NCBI GenBank assembly: GCA_947455205.1
Contig: CANGNF010000011.1
Location: 53,004-117,003 of the forward strand
DNA from: Acetobacteraceae bacterium
GTDB taxonomy: Bacteria; Pseudomonadota; Alphaproteobacteria; Acetobacterales; Acetobacteraceae
DNA: 64,000 nucleotides
Direction: 5' to 3'
Positions 53,011 to 62,044 of this stretch are shown here, in pieces (position 1 is the stretch's first letter; each line of letters opens with the position of its first letter). Under the pieces are notes generated by a model. It searched no databases. It saw nothing but the letters and a program-made list of their open reading frames with translations, and was not told the DNA's origin. A program made the position numbers and the translations under genes.

Positions 53011-53981
53011 TCGCGGCTCTCCAGCCGAACGCGGGGGTCGAGCACGGAGTAGCTGAGATCCACGAGCAGGTTGATGACGATGAACATCAGCACGATCAGC
53101 ATGAGGTAGGCGACGATGACGGGGCGATCCAGCACGTTGATGCTGTCGATGATCAGCTTGCCCATGCCGGGCCAGGCGAAGACGCTTTCCGTCACCACCG
53201 AGAACGCGATGGTGCCGCCGAGTTCCAGCCCCATGACGGTGACGACGGGGATCAGGATGTTGCGGAACACATGGACGAAGACGATGCGGTTGGGCGACAG
53301 GCCCTTGGCGCGGGCGAACTTCACGTAGTCCATGACCATGTTCTCCCGCACGCCGGAGCGCGTCAGGCGGATCACCAGGCCGATGCGCGACAGCGACAGC
53401 GAGAGCATCGGCATGGCCATGTGCAGCAGCCCGTCCCAGGTCAGGAAGGACCAGCGCATGCCGAGGATGGTGACGGTCTCGCCGCGCCCGGTGCTGGGCA
53501 ACCAGCCGAGTTGCACCGCGAAGACCATGATCAGCATCAGCCCGACCCAGAAGGTGGGCAGCGAGAAGCCGAGGATGCTGCCGGCCATGATGGTGCGCGA
53601 GCCCCAGGCGTTGGGACGCAGGCCGGCGAAGAGGCCGAGCGGCAGGCCGATGATCAGCGCCAGGAAGGTGGCGCCGAGCGCCAGTTCCAGCGTGGCCGGC
53701 ATGCGCTGGTAGATGAGTTGCAGCGCCGGTTCGTTGAACACGAAGCTGCGGCCCAGGTCGCCCTGCAGGGCGTTGCCGAGGAAGACCAGGTATTGCCGCC
53801 ACAGCGGCAGGTCCAGGCCGAGTTCGCGGATCGCGCGCTCGCGCTCCAGCTGGTCGGCCTCGGGGCTGATGAGGATTTCAACCGGGTCGCCCACGGCGAA
53901 GACGCCGAGGAAGACCAGCAGCGTCATCGCCAGCACCACACCAACCGCCTGCAGCAGGCGGCGAAGCAGGAAGACCGTCAT
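53007..53981 (-). CDS. Peptide ABC transporter permease, OppB/DppB type
   Basis: A 324-residue six-helix permease: N-terminal RRLLQAVGVVLAMTLLVF, a central LGLFAGLRPNAWGSR loop, and the EAA-type coupling segment MDYVKFARAKGLSPNRI. It shares one base with the stop of the binding-protein gene upstream and overlaps OppC by 4 nt. Confidence 0.93.
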   Translation of the reverse strand: MTVFLLRRLLQAVGVVLAMTLLVFLGVFAVGDPVEILISPEADQLERERAIRELGLDLPLWRQYLVFLGNALQGDLGRSFVFNEPALQLIYQRMPATLELALGATFLALIIGLPLGLFAGLRPNAWGSRTIMAGSILGFSLPTFWVGLMLIMVFAVQLGWLPSTGRGETVTILGMRWSFLTWDGLLHMAMPMLSLSLSRIGLVIRLTRSGVRENMVMDYVKFARAKGLSPNRIVFVHVFRNILIPVVTVMGLELGGTIAFSVVTESVFAWPGMGKLIIDSINVLDRPVIVAYLMLIVLMFIVINLLVDLSYSVLDPRVRLESRE

Positions 53982-55594
53982 CAGCGTGCGGGACGCGTGT
54001 CGGAACCGGTAGCCGCCGGCCGGATGTCCTGCGCGCGGGTCAGTTCATCGGCGCGGGCCTGGTGCTGCAGCCCGCGGCGCATGGCCCAGATGTTGGTCTG
54101 GATGTGCAGCGGGATGATGCCGACATCATCCATCGCCATCTGCGTGGCCTCGCGCAGCAGCGCCTCGCGCTTCGGGTCGTCCAGTTCCACCATGGCGCGC
54201 TCGACCAGCGCGTCCATCGCGGGGTTGGAGTAGTGGCCGCGGTTGCTGGCGCCCCAGCCCCGCTCCCGGCTGATGGTGGCGACCAGGTTGCGCAGCGGAT
54301 TGCTGGCCTCGGACCCGCTGCTGCCCCAGCCGATCAGCCAGGCCGAGAGTTCGGTGCGGGCGGCGCGGCCGACGAAGGTGGACCAGGTCTGCGCCTCCAC
54401 CTGCGTGCGCAGGCCGATGCGCGTCCACATCTGGCCAATGGCCTGGGCGATGCGGGCGTCGTTGATGTAGCGGTCGTTCGGGCTGTTCAGGGTGATGCGG
54501 AAGCCGTTGGGGAAGCCGGCCTCGGCCAGCAGGCGGCGGGCCTCGTCCGGATTGGCGCGCGGTGCTTCCAGGCCGGGGACGTAGCCGAAGCTGCCGGCCG
54601 GCAGGAACTGGCCGGAGGGGGTGGCGGCGCCTTCCATCACCCGCTCCGCGATGGCGTGGCGGTCGATCGCGATGGTCAGCGCGCGGCGGACGCGGACATC
54701 CTTCAGCGGATTGGGCGAGATCGGCTTGCCGTCGTTATCCGTGATGAAGGGGGTCGCGCCGCTGCGGGAATGGTCCAGGCCGAGGAAGATGATGCGCTGG
54801 CCCACCGTCTCGCTCAGCACCAGGCGCTGTTCGCGCCGCAGGCGGGTGAGGTCGGCGGTCGGCACCTGGTCGATGAAGTCGACATCGCCGGCCAGCAGCG
54901 CCGCGGTGCGCGCCGCGTCGTTGGTGACCATGCGGTAGGTGACGCGGGCGAAGGCGGGAGCGCCGCCCCAGTAGTTCTCGTTGCGGGCGAACTCGATCCG
55001 GTCGCCGTTGCGGTGTTCCACCACGCGCCAGGGGCCGGTGCCCTGGGCGGCGCGGCCGCTGTTGAATTCCTCGGTCGTCGCGTTCTCCGCCGTTTCCTTG
55101 TCGATGATGCGGAGGTTGGAGATGTCGGTCGGCATCAGCGGATAGGGCGCGGCGGTGCGCAGCCGGATGGTGTGCGGGTCGACGATCTCAACGCCAGTGA
55201 TCGGCCGGGTGTAGAGCGCGAAGGAGGACGGGCTGTTGGGCACGCGGGGCACGCGGTGCAGGGTGAAGGCCACGTCCTCGGCGGTGAAGGCGTTGCCGTT
55301 GTGGAAGGTGACGCCTTCCCGCAGCTTGAACTCCCAGGTGGTGGGGTCCACGGCGCGCCAGGAGACCGCCAGGCCGGGGATGTCGCGGTCGCGCGCGTCC
55401 CGGTTGACCAGGCTGTCGAAGATCATGTCCGCGACGGCGTTGTTGGGCGAGAGCTGGTGGTAGTGCGGGTCCAGCGAGGTGATCGGCGCGCCGACCGCCA
55501 TGGTGAGGGTCGGGGCCTGCGCCGCCGCCTTTCCGGGCAACAGCGACACCAGGCCGCATGCAGCCAGGGCAGCCGCCAAATGAATGCGCGCCAT
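53981..55594 (-). CDS. Peptide ABC transporter substrate-binding protein (SBP family 5)
   Basis: A 537-residue periplasmic receptor with signal peptide to about residue 26 (GKAAAQA). Family 5 marks are VGAPITSLDPHYHQLSPNN, the WEFKLREGVTFHNGNAFTAEDVAFT signature and YNINDARI-like SPNDRYINDARIAQAIGQM. It heads the five-gene transporter operon. The close relative at 55687 is transcribed divergently, 92 nt away. Confidence 0.93.
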   Translation of the reverse strand: MARIHLAAALAACGLVSLLPGKAAAQAPTLTMAVGAPITSLDPHYHQLSPNNAVADMIFDSLVNRDARDRDIPGLAVSWRAVDPTTWEFKLREGVTFHNGNAFTAEDVAFTLHRVPRVPNSPSSFALYTRPITGVEIVDPHTIRLRTAAPYPLMPTDISNLRIIDKETAENATTEEFNSGRAAQGTGPWRVVEHRNGDRIEFARNENYWGGAPAFARVTYRMVTNDAARTAALLAGDVDFIDQVPTADLTRLRREQRLVLSETVGQRIIFLGLDHSRSGATPFITDNDGKPISPNPLKDVRVRRALTIAIDRHAIAERVMEGAATPSGQFLPAGSFGYVPGLEAPRANPDEARRLLAEAGFPNGFRITLNSPNDRYINDARIAQAIGQMWTRIGLRTQVEAQTWSTFVGRAARTELSAWLIGWGSSGSEASNPLRNLVATISRERGWGASNRGHYSNPAMDALVERAMVELDDPKREALLREATQMAMDDVGIIPLHIQTNIWAMRRGLQHQARADELTRAQDIRPAATGSDTRPAR

Positions 55595-55686
55595 GAACTC
55601 CCCCGTGATGATTTCCCTGCGGTGACCATGCTAGCAGTGGGCCAACGCCTTCGCCAGCGCTACGCCACCTGACCGGGGATCAACAG

Positions 55687-57258
55687 ATGCCACATCGCCT
55701 GCACCGCCTTTCCCTAGCCCTGCTTGCCCTGTGCGCCGCGGCCCCGCTGCGGGCGCAGACGCTGGATATCGGCATCGGCGGGGCGATCACCTCGGTGGAT
55801 CCGCATTTCTACAACGCGGCGCCGAACAACTCGCTGTCCATGCATATCTTCGACCGGCTGGTGGAGCGCGACGCCAAGGCGCAGCCCTATGCCGGGCTGG
55901 CGGCCAGCTGGCGGCCGGTGAGCGAGACGGTGTGGGAGTTCAAGCTGCGGCCCGGCGTGACCTGGCATGACGGCAAGCCGTTCACCGCCGACGACGTCGC
56001 CTTCACCATCGAGCGCACGCCGAACGTGCCGAACAGCCCGGGCGGCTTCGGCGGCTTCGTCCGTGCCATCACCCGGGTGGAGGTGGTGGACCCGCTGACC
56101 CTGCACCTGCACACCGCGCGGCCGCACCCGCTGCTGCCGACGGAACTCGCCTCGGTCGCGATCATCTCCCGCCACGCCGGCCAGGGCGCGAGCACGGAGG
56201 ACTACAACAGCGGCAAGGCGGCCATCGGCACCGGGCCGTACCGGCTGGGCGAATACCGCAGCGGCGACCGCACCGTGCTGCTGCGCAATGACCGCTACTG
56301 GGGCCAGCGCGAGCATTGGGAGCGGGTGAACTACCGGTTCATCGGCAATGACGCCGCGCGGTCCGCCGCGCTGCTGGCCGGCGATGTGCAGATGATCGAC
56401 CAGGTGCCGACCAGCGACCTGCCGCGGCTGCGGGCCGACCAGCGCGTGACGGTCAGCGAGACGCTGGGGCTGCGGGTGATCTACCTGAGCGCCGACCATT
56501 CGCGCGCCGGCAACCTGCCCTTCGTCACCGACAATGACGGCAAGCCGATCGCCACCAACCCGTTCAACGACATCCGGGTGCGGCGCGCGCTGAGCATGGC
56601 GATCAACCGCCAGGCGCTGACCGAGCGGGTGATGGAGGGCACCGCGCAGCCCACCGGGCAGTGGTTGCCGCCGGGCACCTTCGGCTACAACCCGGACGTG
56701 GCGGTGCCGCGCTTCGACGCCGACCAGGCCAAGCGGCTGCTGGCGGAGGCCGGCTACCCCAACGGCTTCCGCCTGACCCTGCACAGCCCGAACGACCGCT
56801 ACCCGAACGACGCGCGCACGGCGCAGGCGGTGGCGCAGATGTGGACGCGGATCGGCATCCGCACCGAGGTGGAGGCGCTGCCCTGGGCCAGCTTCGCCGC
56901 GCGCAGCAACCGGCAGGAATTCGCCATGCGCCTGGCCGGCTGGGGCAGCACCACCGGGGAGGCGAGCTACACGCTGGTCAACATCACCGGCACCTATGAC
57001 CGGGCCAAGCTGACCGGCGCCAGCAATGTTGGCCGCTACAGCAACCCGGCGCTGGACGCGCTGACCGAGCGGGCGGTGGCGACGCTGGACAACGACCAGC
57101 GCGCGGCGCAGCTACGCGAGGGCGTGCGGGTGGCGATGGACGACGTCGCCTTCATCCCGATGTTCCAGCTGGTGAACAGCTGGGCGCTGCGGCGCGGCCT
57201 GCGGTACGAGGCGCGGATGGACGAGCGCACCGTGGCGATGGCTGTGCGCCCGCAGTAG
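55687..57258 (+). CDS. Peptide ABC transporter substrate-binding protein, second copy
   Basis: A 523-residue family 5 receptor, clearly paralogous to the one at 53981 (shared ITSLDP/ITSVDP, PNNSLSMHIFDRLVERDA, GDRT-x-LLRNDRYWG and SPNDRYPNDARTAQAVAQMW). Signal peptide MPHRLHRLSLALLALCAAAP. It has no permease of its own, so it probably feeds the adjacent OppBCDF with a second range of ligands. Its TAG stop lies within a hairpin (57246-57265). Confidence 0.92.
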   Translation: MPHRLHRLSLALLALCAAAPLRAQTLDIGIGGAITSVDPHFYNAAPNNSLSMHIFDRLVERDAKAQPYAGLAASWRPVSETVWEFKLRPGVTWHDGKPFTADDVAFTIERTPNVPNSPGGFGGFVRAITRVEVVDPLTLHLHTARPHPLLPTELASVAIISRHAGQGASTEDYNSGKAAIGTGPYRLGEYRSGDRTVLLRNDRYWGQREHWERVNYRFIGNDAARSAALLAGDVQMIDQVPTSDLPRLRADQRVTVSETLGLRVIYLSADHSRAGNLPFVTDNDGKPIATNPFNDIRVRRALSMAINRQALTERVMEGTAQPTGQWLPPGTFGYNPDVAVPRFDADQAKRLLAEAGYPNGFRLTLHSPNDRYPNDARTAQAVAQMWTRIGIRTEVEALPWASFAARSNRQEFAMRLAGWGSTTGEASYTLVNITGTYDRAKLTGASNVGRYSNPALDALTERAVATLDNDQRAAQLREGVRVAMDDVAFIPMFQLVNSWALRRGLRYEARMDERTVAMAVRPQ

Positions 57259-57265
57259 CGGGCGC
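57246..57265 (+). terminator. Terminator hairpin containing the gene's stop codon
   Basis: GCGCCCGC (57246-57253) and GCGGGCGC (57258-57265) form an 8-bp stem with loop AGTA. The TAG stop at 57256-57258 spans the loop and the first stem base. Confidence 0.6.
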
Positions 57266-57293
57266 AGCACGCGCGGGGCGCGTGACGGGTGTG

Positions 57294-57311
57294 CGCCCGC
57301 AGTAGCGGGCG
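57294..57311 (+). terminator. Duplicate of the stop-codon hairpin
   Basis: CGCCCGC-AGTA-GCGGGCG repeats the hairpin 47 bp downstream, together with the preceding GTG, as a direct duplication of the gene's last codons. It lies between the receptor and the convergent Lrp gene and may reinforce termination. Confidence 0.55.
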
Positions 57312-57338
57312 TTACGCGCGGCGTCGGAAGGCGCCGCG

Positions 57339-57800
57339 CTACTCCTCGGGGTCCGCCGGCGCCACCGGCAGGATGCTGGTTTCCTTCACCGTGGCGATGG
57401 CCAGCAGGGTCTCCACCCGCTGGCACAGCGGCCGCAGCTCATCGGCCAGGAAGCCGTCCAGCGCCGCCAGGTCGGGCAGGCGCAGCTTCAGCAGGTAGGT
57501 CCAGCCGCCGGTCACCACGTGGCATTCCAGCACCTGGTCCCACTTGCGCACGGCGCGGCGGAAGGCGGTGTCCTCCTTCCCCGGGGCCACCGCCAGCAGC
57601 AGGTGGACCAGCAACGGGCAGCCGGCATGCACCGGGTCCAGGTCCGCGCGCCAGCCGCGGATGACGCCACGTTCCTCCAGCCGCTTGACCCGTTCCGCCG
57701 TGGCGGAGACCGAAAGCCCCGCCACCTTGGCCAACTCGGCGAGGCCCGCGCTGCCGTCCTGTTGCAGCGCAACAGTGATATTGCGGTCAATCTCGTCCAT
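57339..57800 (-). CDS. Lrp/AsnC family transcriptional regulator
   Basis: The 153-residue regulator has an N-terminal winged helix-turn-helix (about 1-60: DRNITVALQQDGSAGLAELAK, then LSVSATAERVKRLEERGVI) and a C-terminal RAM/AsnC ligand domain (LECHVVTGGWTYLLKLRLPDLAALDGFL). Such proteins sense amino acids or related compounds. It lies 77 nt downstream of thiolase on the same strand and next to the peptide receptors; either unit could be its target. Confidence 0.93.
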   Translation of the reverse strand: MDEIDRNITVALQQDGSAGLAELAKVAGLSVSATAERVKRLEERGVIRGWRADLDPVHAGCPLLVHLLLAVAPGKEDTAFRRAVRKWDQVLECHVVTGGWTYLLKLRLPDLAALDGFLADELRPLCQRVETLLAIATVKETSILPVAPADPEE

Positions 57801-57877
57801 CGCCGGACCTTATGCGCCGTGGGCGGCTTTGGGAAGGAAGGAATTCGGCGCCGCCCTGGGCGGGCGGCGCCGTAGCC

Positions 57878-59080
57878 TCAGGCGACCTCGAACAGGCCGG
57901 CGGCGCCCTGGCCGCCACCGATGCACATGGTGACCACGACGTACTTCGCGCCGCGACGCTTGCCCTCGATCAGTGCATGCCCGGTCATGCGGGCACCGGA
58001 CATGCCATAGGGGTGGCCGACGCTGATGGCGCCGCCATTCACGTTCAGCAGCTCATCGGGAATGCCCAGCTTGTCGCGGCAGTAGATGACCTGGCAGGCG
58101 AAGGCCTCGTTCAGTTCCCACAGGCCGATGTCGCTGATCTTCAGCCCGTTCTTCTCCAGCAGCTTCGGAATGGCGAAGACCGGGCCGATGCCCATCTCGT
58201 CCGGGTTGGTGCCGGCCACGGCCATGCCGCGATAAATGCCCAGAGGGTGCAGGCCGCGACGCTCGGCCTCCTTCGCCTCCATCAGCACCGCGGCGCTGGC
58301 GCCGTCGCTGAGCTGGCTGGCGTTGCCGGCGGTGATGAAGCGGCCCTCGGCCACGCGCTGGCCGTCCTTGAACACCGGCTTCAGGCTGTTGAGCCCGGCC
58401 AGCGTGGTGTCGGCGCGGTTGCCCTCGTCCTGCTTCAGCAGCACGTCCTTGTGGCTGATCTCGCCGGTCGCCTTGTCCTGCACCGCCATGCGGCTGGCCA
58501 TGGGGACGATCTCGACGTCGAAGCGGCCGGCGGCCTGGGCGGCGGCGGTGCGCTGCTGGCTGCGCAGCGCGTATTCGTCCTGCAGGTCGCGGCTGATGCC
58601 GTAGCGGTCGGCCACGATCTCGGCGGTTTCCAGCATGGACATGTAGAGCGCGGGGACGTGTTCCGTCAGCCAGGGGTCGCGGGTGCGGTGGCGGTTCATC
58701 TTGTCGTTCTGGACCAGCGAGATGCTTTCCATCCCGCCGCCCACGCTCACCTGCATGCCATCGGCGATGACCTGCTTGGCGGCGGTGGCGATGGCCATCA
58801 GGCCGGAGGAGCATTGCCGGTCCAGGCTCATGCCCGGGACGGTGTCCGGCAGGCCCGCGCGCAGCGCGCATTGGCGGGCGAAGTTGCTGCCCTGGGCGCC
58901 CTGCTGCAGCGCGGCGCCGAACACCACGTCCTCGACCTCCGCCGGGTCGACGCCGGCGCGCTTCACCGCTTCCGCGATGGCGTGGCCGCCCAGCGCCTGG
59001 GCCGGCGTGTCGTTGAAGGCACCGCGATAGGCGCGGCCGATCGGCGTGCGGGCGGTGGAGACGATGACGGCGGTGCGCAT
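57878..59080 (-). CDS. Acetyl-CoA C-acyltransferase (thiolase)
   Basis: A 400-residue thiolase. The nucleophile Cys is in [12 protein letters not shown] at about residue 90. [19 protein letters not shown] holds the catalytic His, and [14 protein letters not shown] holds the second Cys. Length and motifs fit biosynthetic and degradative type II thiolases; which direction it serves is unclear. GGGAAGG precedes the ATG. It lies downstream of the thioesterase and FAH-like genes. Confidence 0.93.
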   Translation of the reverse strand: MRTAVIVSTARTPIGRAYRGAFNDTPAQALGGHAIAEAVKRAGVDPAEVEDVVFGAALQQGAQGSNFARQCALRAGLPDTVPGMSLDRQCSSGLMAIATAAKQVIADGMQVSVGGGMESISLVQNDKMNRHRTRDPWLTEHVPALYMSMLETAEIVADRYGISRDLQDEYALRSQQRTAAAQAAGRFDVEIVPMASRMAVQDKATGEISHKDVLLKQDEGNRADTTLAGLNSLKPVFKDGQRVAEGRFITAGNASQLSDGASAAVLMEAKEAERRGLHPLGIYRGMAVAGTNPDEMGIGPVFAIPKLLEKNGLKISDIGLWELNEAFACQVIYCRDKLGIPDELLNVNGGAISVGHPYGMSGARMTGHALIEGKRRGAKYVVVTMCIGGGQGAAGLFEVA

Positions 59081-59131
59081 GGCGTGCCTTCCCGTTTTTA
59101 TGGTTGGGGCGGCAGCTTAGCGTCTGATCGT

Positions 59132-59151
59132 CGCCGGTGGAATCACCGGCG
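59132..59151. terminator. 8-bp hairpin between thioesterase and thiolase
   Basis: CGCCGGTG and CACCGGCG pair with loop GAAT in the 183-nt gap. It may separate the FAH-thioesterase transcript from thiolase. Bases just after it match the tail of the 55/57-bp repeat family. Confidence 0.4.
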
Positions 59152-59263
59152 GCGTGAATCGGCCGCCGGAACCGGAGCCGGAGACTGCCGGACGCTTGAG
59201 CGGCCGCCCGGCAGGCGCCAGCGTGAGGGGCGGGGCCTGTCCTGGCCCGGCCCTCTGGCGGGG

Positions 59264-59698
59264 CTACTTCTCGCCCAGGATCTTCCAGACCCCGTCGGAG
59301 GCCATGACCAGGCGGTCGCCGACATGCAACTCGCCGGAGACGAAGACGACCGACTTGGTCACCCGCTCCACCTTCGGCGTCATCACCACGAAGTCGCCGG
59401 GCCGGGCCGGGGAGACGAAGCGGTTGTTCAGCTGGATGGTGGAGACCGGCTTCTGCTTGACCGCGAACCACACGCTGGCGCCCAGCAGGTCGTCCATGAA
59501 GGTCATCAGCATGCCGCCATGCACCACGCCGCCGACATTGGCGTGGCGCGGTTCGGCGATGAAGCCGAACCGGTAGCCATCCTCGAACTTCTTCGACAGG
59601 AAGCTGCCGACGGTGGCGGGGAAGCCCCGCTCCGGCAGCACCTTCCAGCCGTCGGCGGCGGGGTCGTATGGGGTCACGGCCCCGTCGCCGGCCGGCAT
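59264..59698 (-). CDS. PaaI-type hotdog-fold thioesterase
   Basis: A 144-residue hotdog protein with the PaaI-like motif HANVGGVVHGGMLMTFMDDLLG (catalytic Asp in the helix) and TIQLNNRFVSPARPGDFV. It probably hydrolyses an acyl-CoA. The ATG shares one base with the TAA of the FAH-like gene upstream, so the two are coupled. Confidence 0.88.
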   Translation of the reverse strand: MPAGDGAVTPYDPAADGWKVLPERGFPATVGSFLSKKFEDGYRFGFIAEPRHANVGGVVHGGMLMTFMDDLLGASVWFAVKQKPVSTIQLNNRFVSPARPGDFVVMTPKVERVTKSVVFVSGELHVGDRLVMASDGVWKILGEK

Positions 59699-60576
59699 TA
59701 CTGCGCCTTGACCGTGGTGGTCAGGCTGCCGATGCCGTCAACCTCGCAGCGGATCACGTCGCCGGCGACCAGGGTCTTCGGCGGCACCATGGCGTAGCCG
59801 ACGCCCTCGGGCGTGCCGGTCATGATGATGTCGCCGGGCACCAGGGTGAAGCCGATGCTCAGCTGCTCGATGATCTGCTTGATGTTGAAGATCATCTTGC
59901 TGGTGTGGCTGTCCTGGCGCTTCTCGCCGTTGACGAAGCAGCGGACGCCGGTGTTCAGCCCGTCCAGCTCGTCGGCCGGGACGATCCAGGGGCCCAGCGG
60001 GCAGGAACGGTCCAGGCTCTTGCCCTTGAACCACTGGCCGTAGCGGCGCTGCAGGTCGCGGCCCGTCACGTCATTGGCGATGGTGTAGCCCCAGACATGC
60101 TTCATGCTGTCGTCCAGGCTGATGTTGCTGCCGGCGGTGCCGATGATCAGCGTCAGCTCGACCTCGTAGTCCAGCCACTTGGTCACGGCGGCGTGGTCAT
60201 GCGTCCACTCATCCGGGCCGATGACGGTCTCCGGCGCCTTGGTGAAGAACTGGGGAAACTTCGGCAGCTCGGAGTTGGTGATGCCGCGGGTGCGGTCGCC
60301 CTCGGCCACGTGGTCCATGTAGTTGCGGCCGACGCAGAACACGTTGCGGGCGGGGCGCGGGATCGGCGCCAGCAGCTTGACCGAGGCAGCCGGCAGGCCG
60401 GCGGTGGCGGCGGCGATCTTGGCGCGGGCGGCGGCCAGGGCGGCCGGGCCGCCGGCGATCAGGGACAGCATGTCCGCCGGACCACCGGTCGCGGCCAGGT
60501 CCAGCACGTCGCCATTGTCCAGCACGGCACCCAGGCGGGCGCCCTTGGCGTCGGAAAAGGTCACAAGCTTGGTCAT
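59698..60576 (-). CDS. Fumarylacetoacetate hydrolase family protein
   Basis: A 292-residue FAH-fold enzyme. It shows CVGRNYMDHVAE, PQFFTKAPETVIGP, the metal-binding DYEVELTLIIG with acidic ligands, GYTIANDVTGRDLQ and the closing TGTPEGVGYAM. The family includes acylpyruvases, 5-oxopent-3-ene decarboxylases and oxaloacetate decarboxylases. The ATG at 60576 matches the conserved N-terminus. With the thioesterase and thiolase it suggests an organic-acid degradation route. Confidence 0.92.
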   Translation of the reverse strand: MTKLVTFSDAKGARLGAVLDNGDVLDLAATGGPADMLSLIAGGPAALAAARAKIAAATAGLPAASVKLLAPIPRPARNVFCVGRNYMDHVAEGDRTRGITNSELPKFPQFFTKAPETVIGPDEWTHDHAAVTKWLDYEVELTLIIGTAGSNISLDDSMKHVWGYTIANDVTGRDLQRRYGQWFKGKSLDRSCPLGPWIVPADELDGLNTGVRCFVNGEKRQDSHTSKMIFNIKQIIEQLSIGFTLVPGDIIMTGTPEGVGYAMVPPKTLVAGDVIRCEVDGIGSLTTTVKAQ

Positions 60577-60846
60577 CGGATCGGTTTCCCCCAGGGGATG
60601 AAGTCGGTTTGCGCGCGCAAGGCAGCGCAGCCCGGCCCCGATGGCAAGCCCTCCTCTGCGGCGCCGGCGACAAATCCCGACACGGCTGGGCTTGAGCGGG
60701 CGGCGCGGCCGGCGCCATAGAGACGGCTGCGAAAGGGGTTGTTCACCATGATGGAAGGACAACTTGAAGTTGCTGCCGGGGGTGCTGGCGCCTATGCTGG
60801 CCCACCGCCTTCGACCATTGCCCGCCCCAAGGCTGGAAGCCCGCCC

Positions 60847-61959
60847 ATGCCCCATTCCGTTTCCCGCCGCCTCGCGCTCGGCCTGCCCCTGGGGCTGTGG
60901 GGGGCCATGCCCTCCGGGCCGGCGGCCGCCCAGGCGCTGGTCGCCAGCGCGCAGGGCGGCCCGGCGGCCGCCGGCGCCGACGAGCTGCGGGCGGAGTGGG
61001 ACGCCTTCCGCGGCCGCTACATGACGCGGGAAGGCCGGGTGGTGGACACCGGCAACAAGAACGTCTCGCACAGCGAGGGCCAGGGCTACGGGCTGCTGGT
61101 CGCGGTGCGGGCGGATGACCGCGCCAGCTTCGACCTGATGCTGGGCTGGACCAGGCGCACCCTGAAGCGGCGCGGCGACAACCTGCTGGCCTGGCGCTTC
61201 CAGCCGGATGCGGCGAACCCGGTGGCGGACCAGAACAACGCGGCCGATGGCGATCTGCTGGTGGCCTGGGCGCTGCTGGAGGCCGGGCGCCGTTGGGGCA
61301 GTACCGACCATCTGGCGCTGGGCACCGCCATGGCGCGGGACGTGCTGAAGCACCTGGTGCGGCGCAGCGGCGGCTATACCGTGCTGCTGCCCGGTGCCCG
61401 CGGCTTCGACCGGCGGGACCGCACGGTGCTGAATCCGTCTTATTATGTCTTTCCGGCGATCCGGGCGCTGGCCCAGGCGGTGCCGGACCTGGCCTGGGTG
61501 CGGCTGGCGGGGGACGGGCTGGCGCTGCTGCGCGCCGCGCGCTTCGGCCGCTGGCGCTTGCCGGCGGACTGGGTGTCCCTGGCCAAGGCGGATGGCAGCG
61601 TCAGCCTGGCCGAAAATTTCCCGCCCCGGTTCTCCTACGACGCGGTTCGGGTGCCGCTGTACCTGGCCTGGGCCAAATTGGGGGCCGAGCCGGCCGTTGC
61701 CGATTCGGCTGGATTCTGGGGAGATTCAAGCCATTCCTATGTTCCCGCCTGGGTGGATTTGACGAACAACACCATTGCGCCCTATGCCGCTTCCTCAGGG
61801 ATTGCTGCAGTTGCGAGGTTGGCGGCCTGGCAGCGGGCGATAGGCCATAGCGAGACGCGCGTTCTGCCGCGGGTTGCGGTGGCTACGGACTACTACGCAG
61901 CTGTTCTGGGATTGCTTGTGCGTCTAGCTTGGCGAGACATTGTCGCACCGGCGGCATGA
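60847..61959 (+). CDS. bcsZ: Glycoside hydrolase family 8 endoglucanase, BcsZ-like
   Basis: Cellulase linked to bacterial cellulose synthesis. The 370-residue protein has a signal peptide (SRRLALGLPLGLWGAM), the proton-donor Glu77 in HSEGQGYGLL and the Asp-rich NNAADGDLLVAWAL. Tyr-rich NPSYYVFPAIR completes the GH8 cleft. An in-frame upstream extension to 60739 lacks a ribosome site and adds odd sequence, so ATG 60847 is used. The last 200 bases are less GC-rich than the rest. Confidence 0.88.
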   Translation: MPHSVSRRLALGLPLGLWGAMPSGPAAAQALVASAQGGPAAAGADELRAEWDAFRGRYMTREGRVVDTGNKNVSHSEGQGYGLLVAVRADDRASFDLMLGWTRRTLKRRGDNLLAWRFQPDAANPVADQNNAADGDLLVAWALLEAGRRWGSTDHLALGTAMARDVLKHLVRRSGGYTVLLPGARGFDRRDRTVLNPSYYVFPAIRALAQAVPDLAWVRLAGDGLALLRAARFGRWRLPADWVSLAKADGSVSLAENFPPRFSYDAVRVPLYLAWAKLGAEPAVADSAGFWGDSSHSYVPAWVDLTNNTIAPYAASSGIAAVARLAAWQRAIGHSETRVLPRVAVATDYYAAVLGLLVRLAWRDIVAPAA

Positions 61960-62022
61960 AAAGCAGGAACTGAGCCGAAAAAGCTGTTCCGTTGCTTGGG
62001 CTGTCGGGGCATTGTCGCACCG
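61938..62022. repeat. 13-bp direct repeat flanking the bcsZ/bcsP gap
   Basis: CATTGTCGCACCG occurs at 61938-61950, inside the bcsZ end, and again at 62010-62022, just upstream of the next gene, 72 bp apart. It could be a paired operator or the footprint of a small duplication or deletion. Confidence 0.5.
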
Positions 62023-62044
62023 CATTTTGGGGGACAGATTTTAG

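Noticed and set aside
60739..60846. Extended N-terminus for the GH8 enzyme
   Set aside because: No ribosome site at 60739, and the signal peptide begins properly at ATG 60847.
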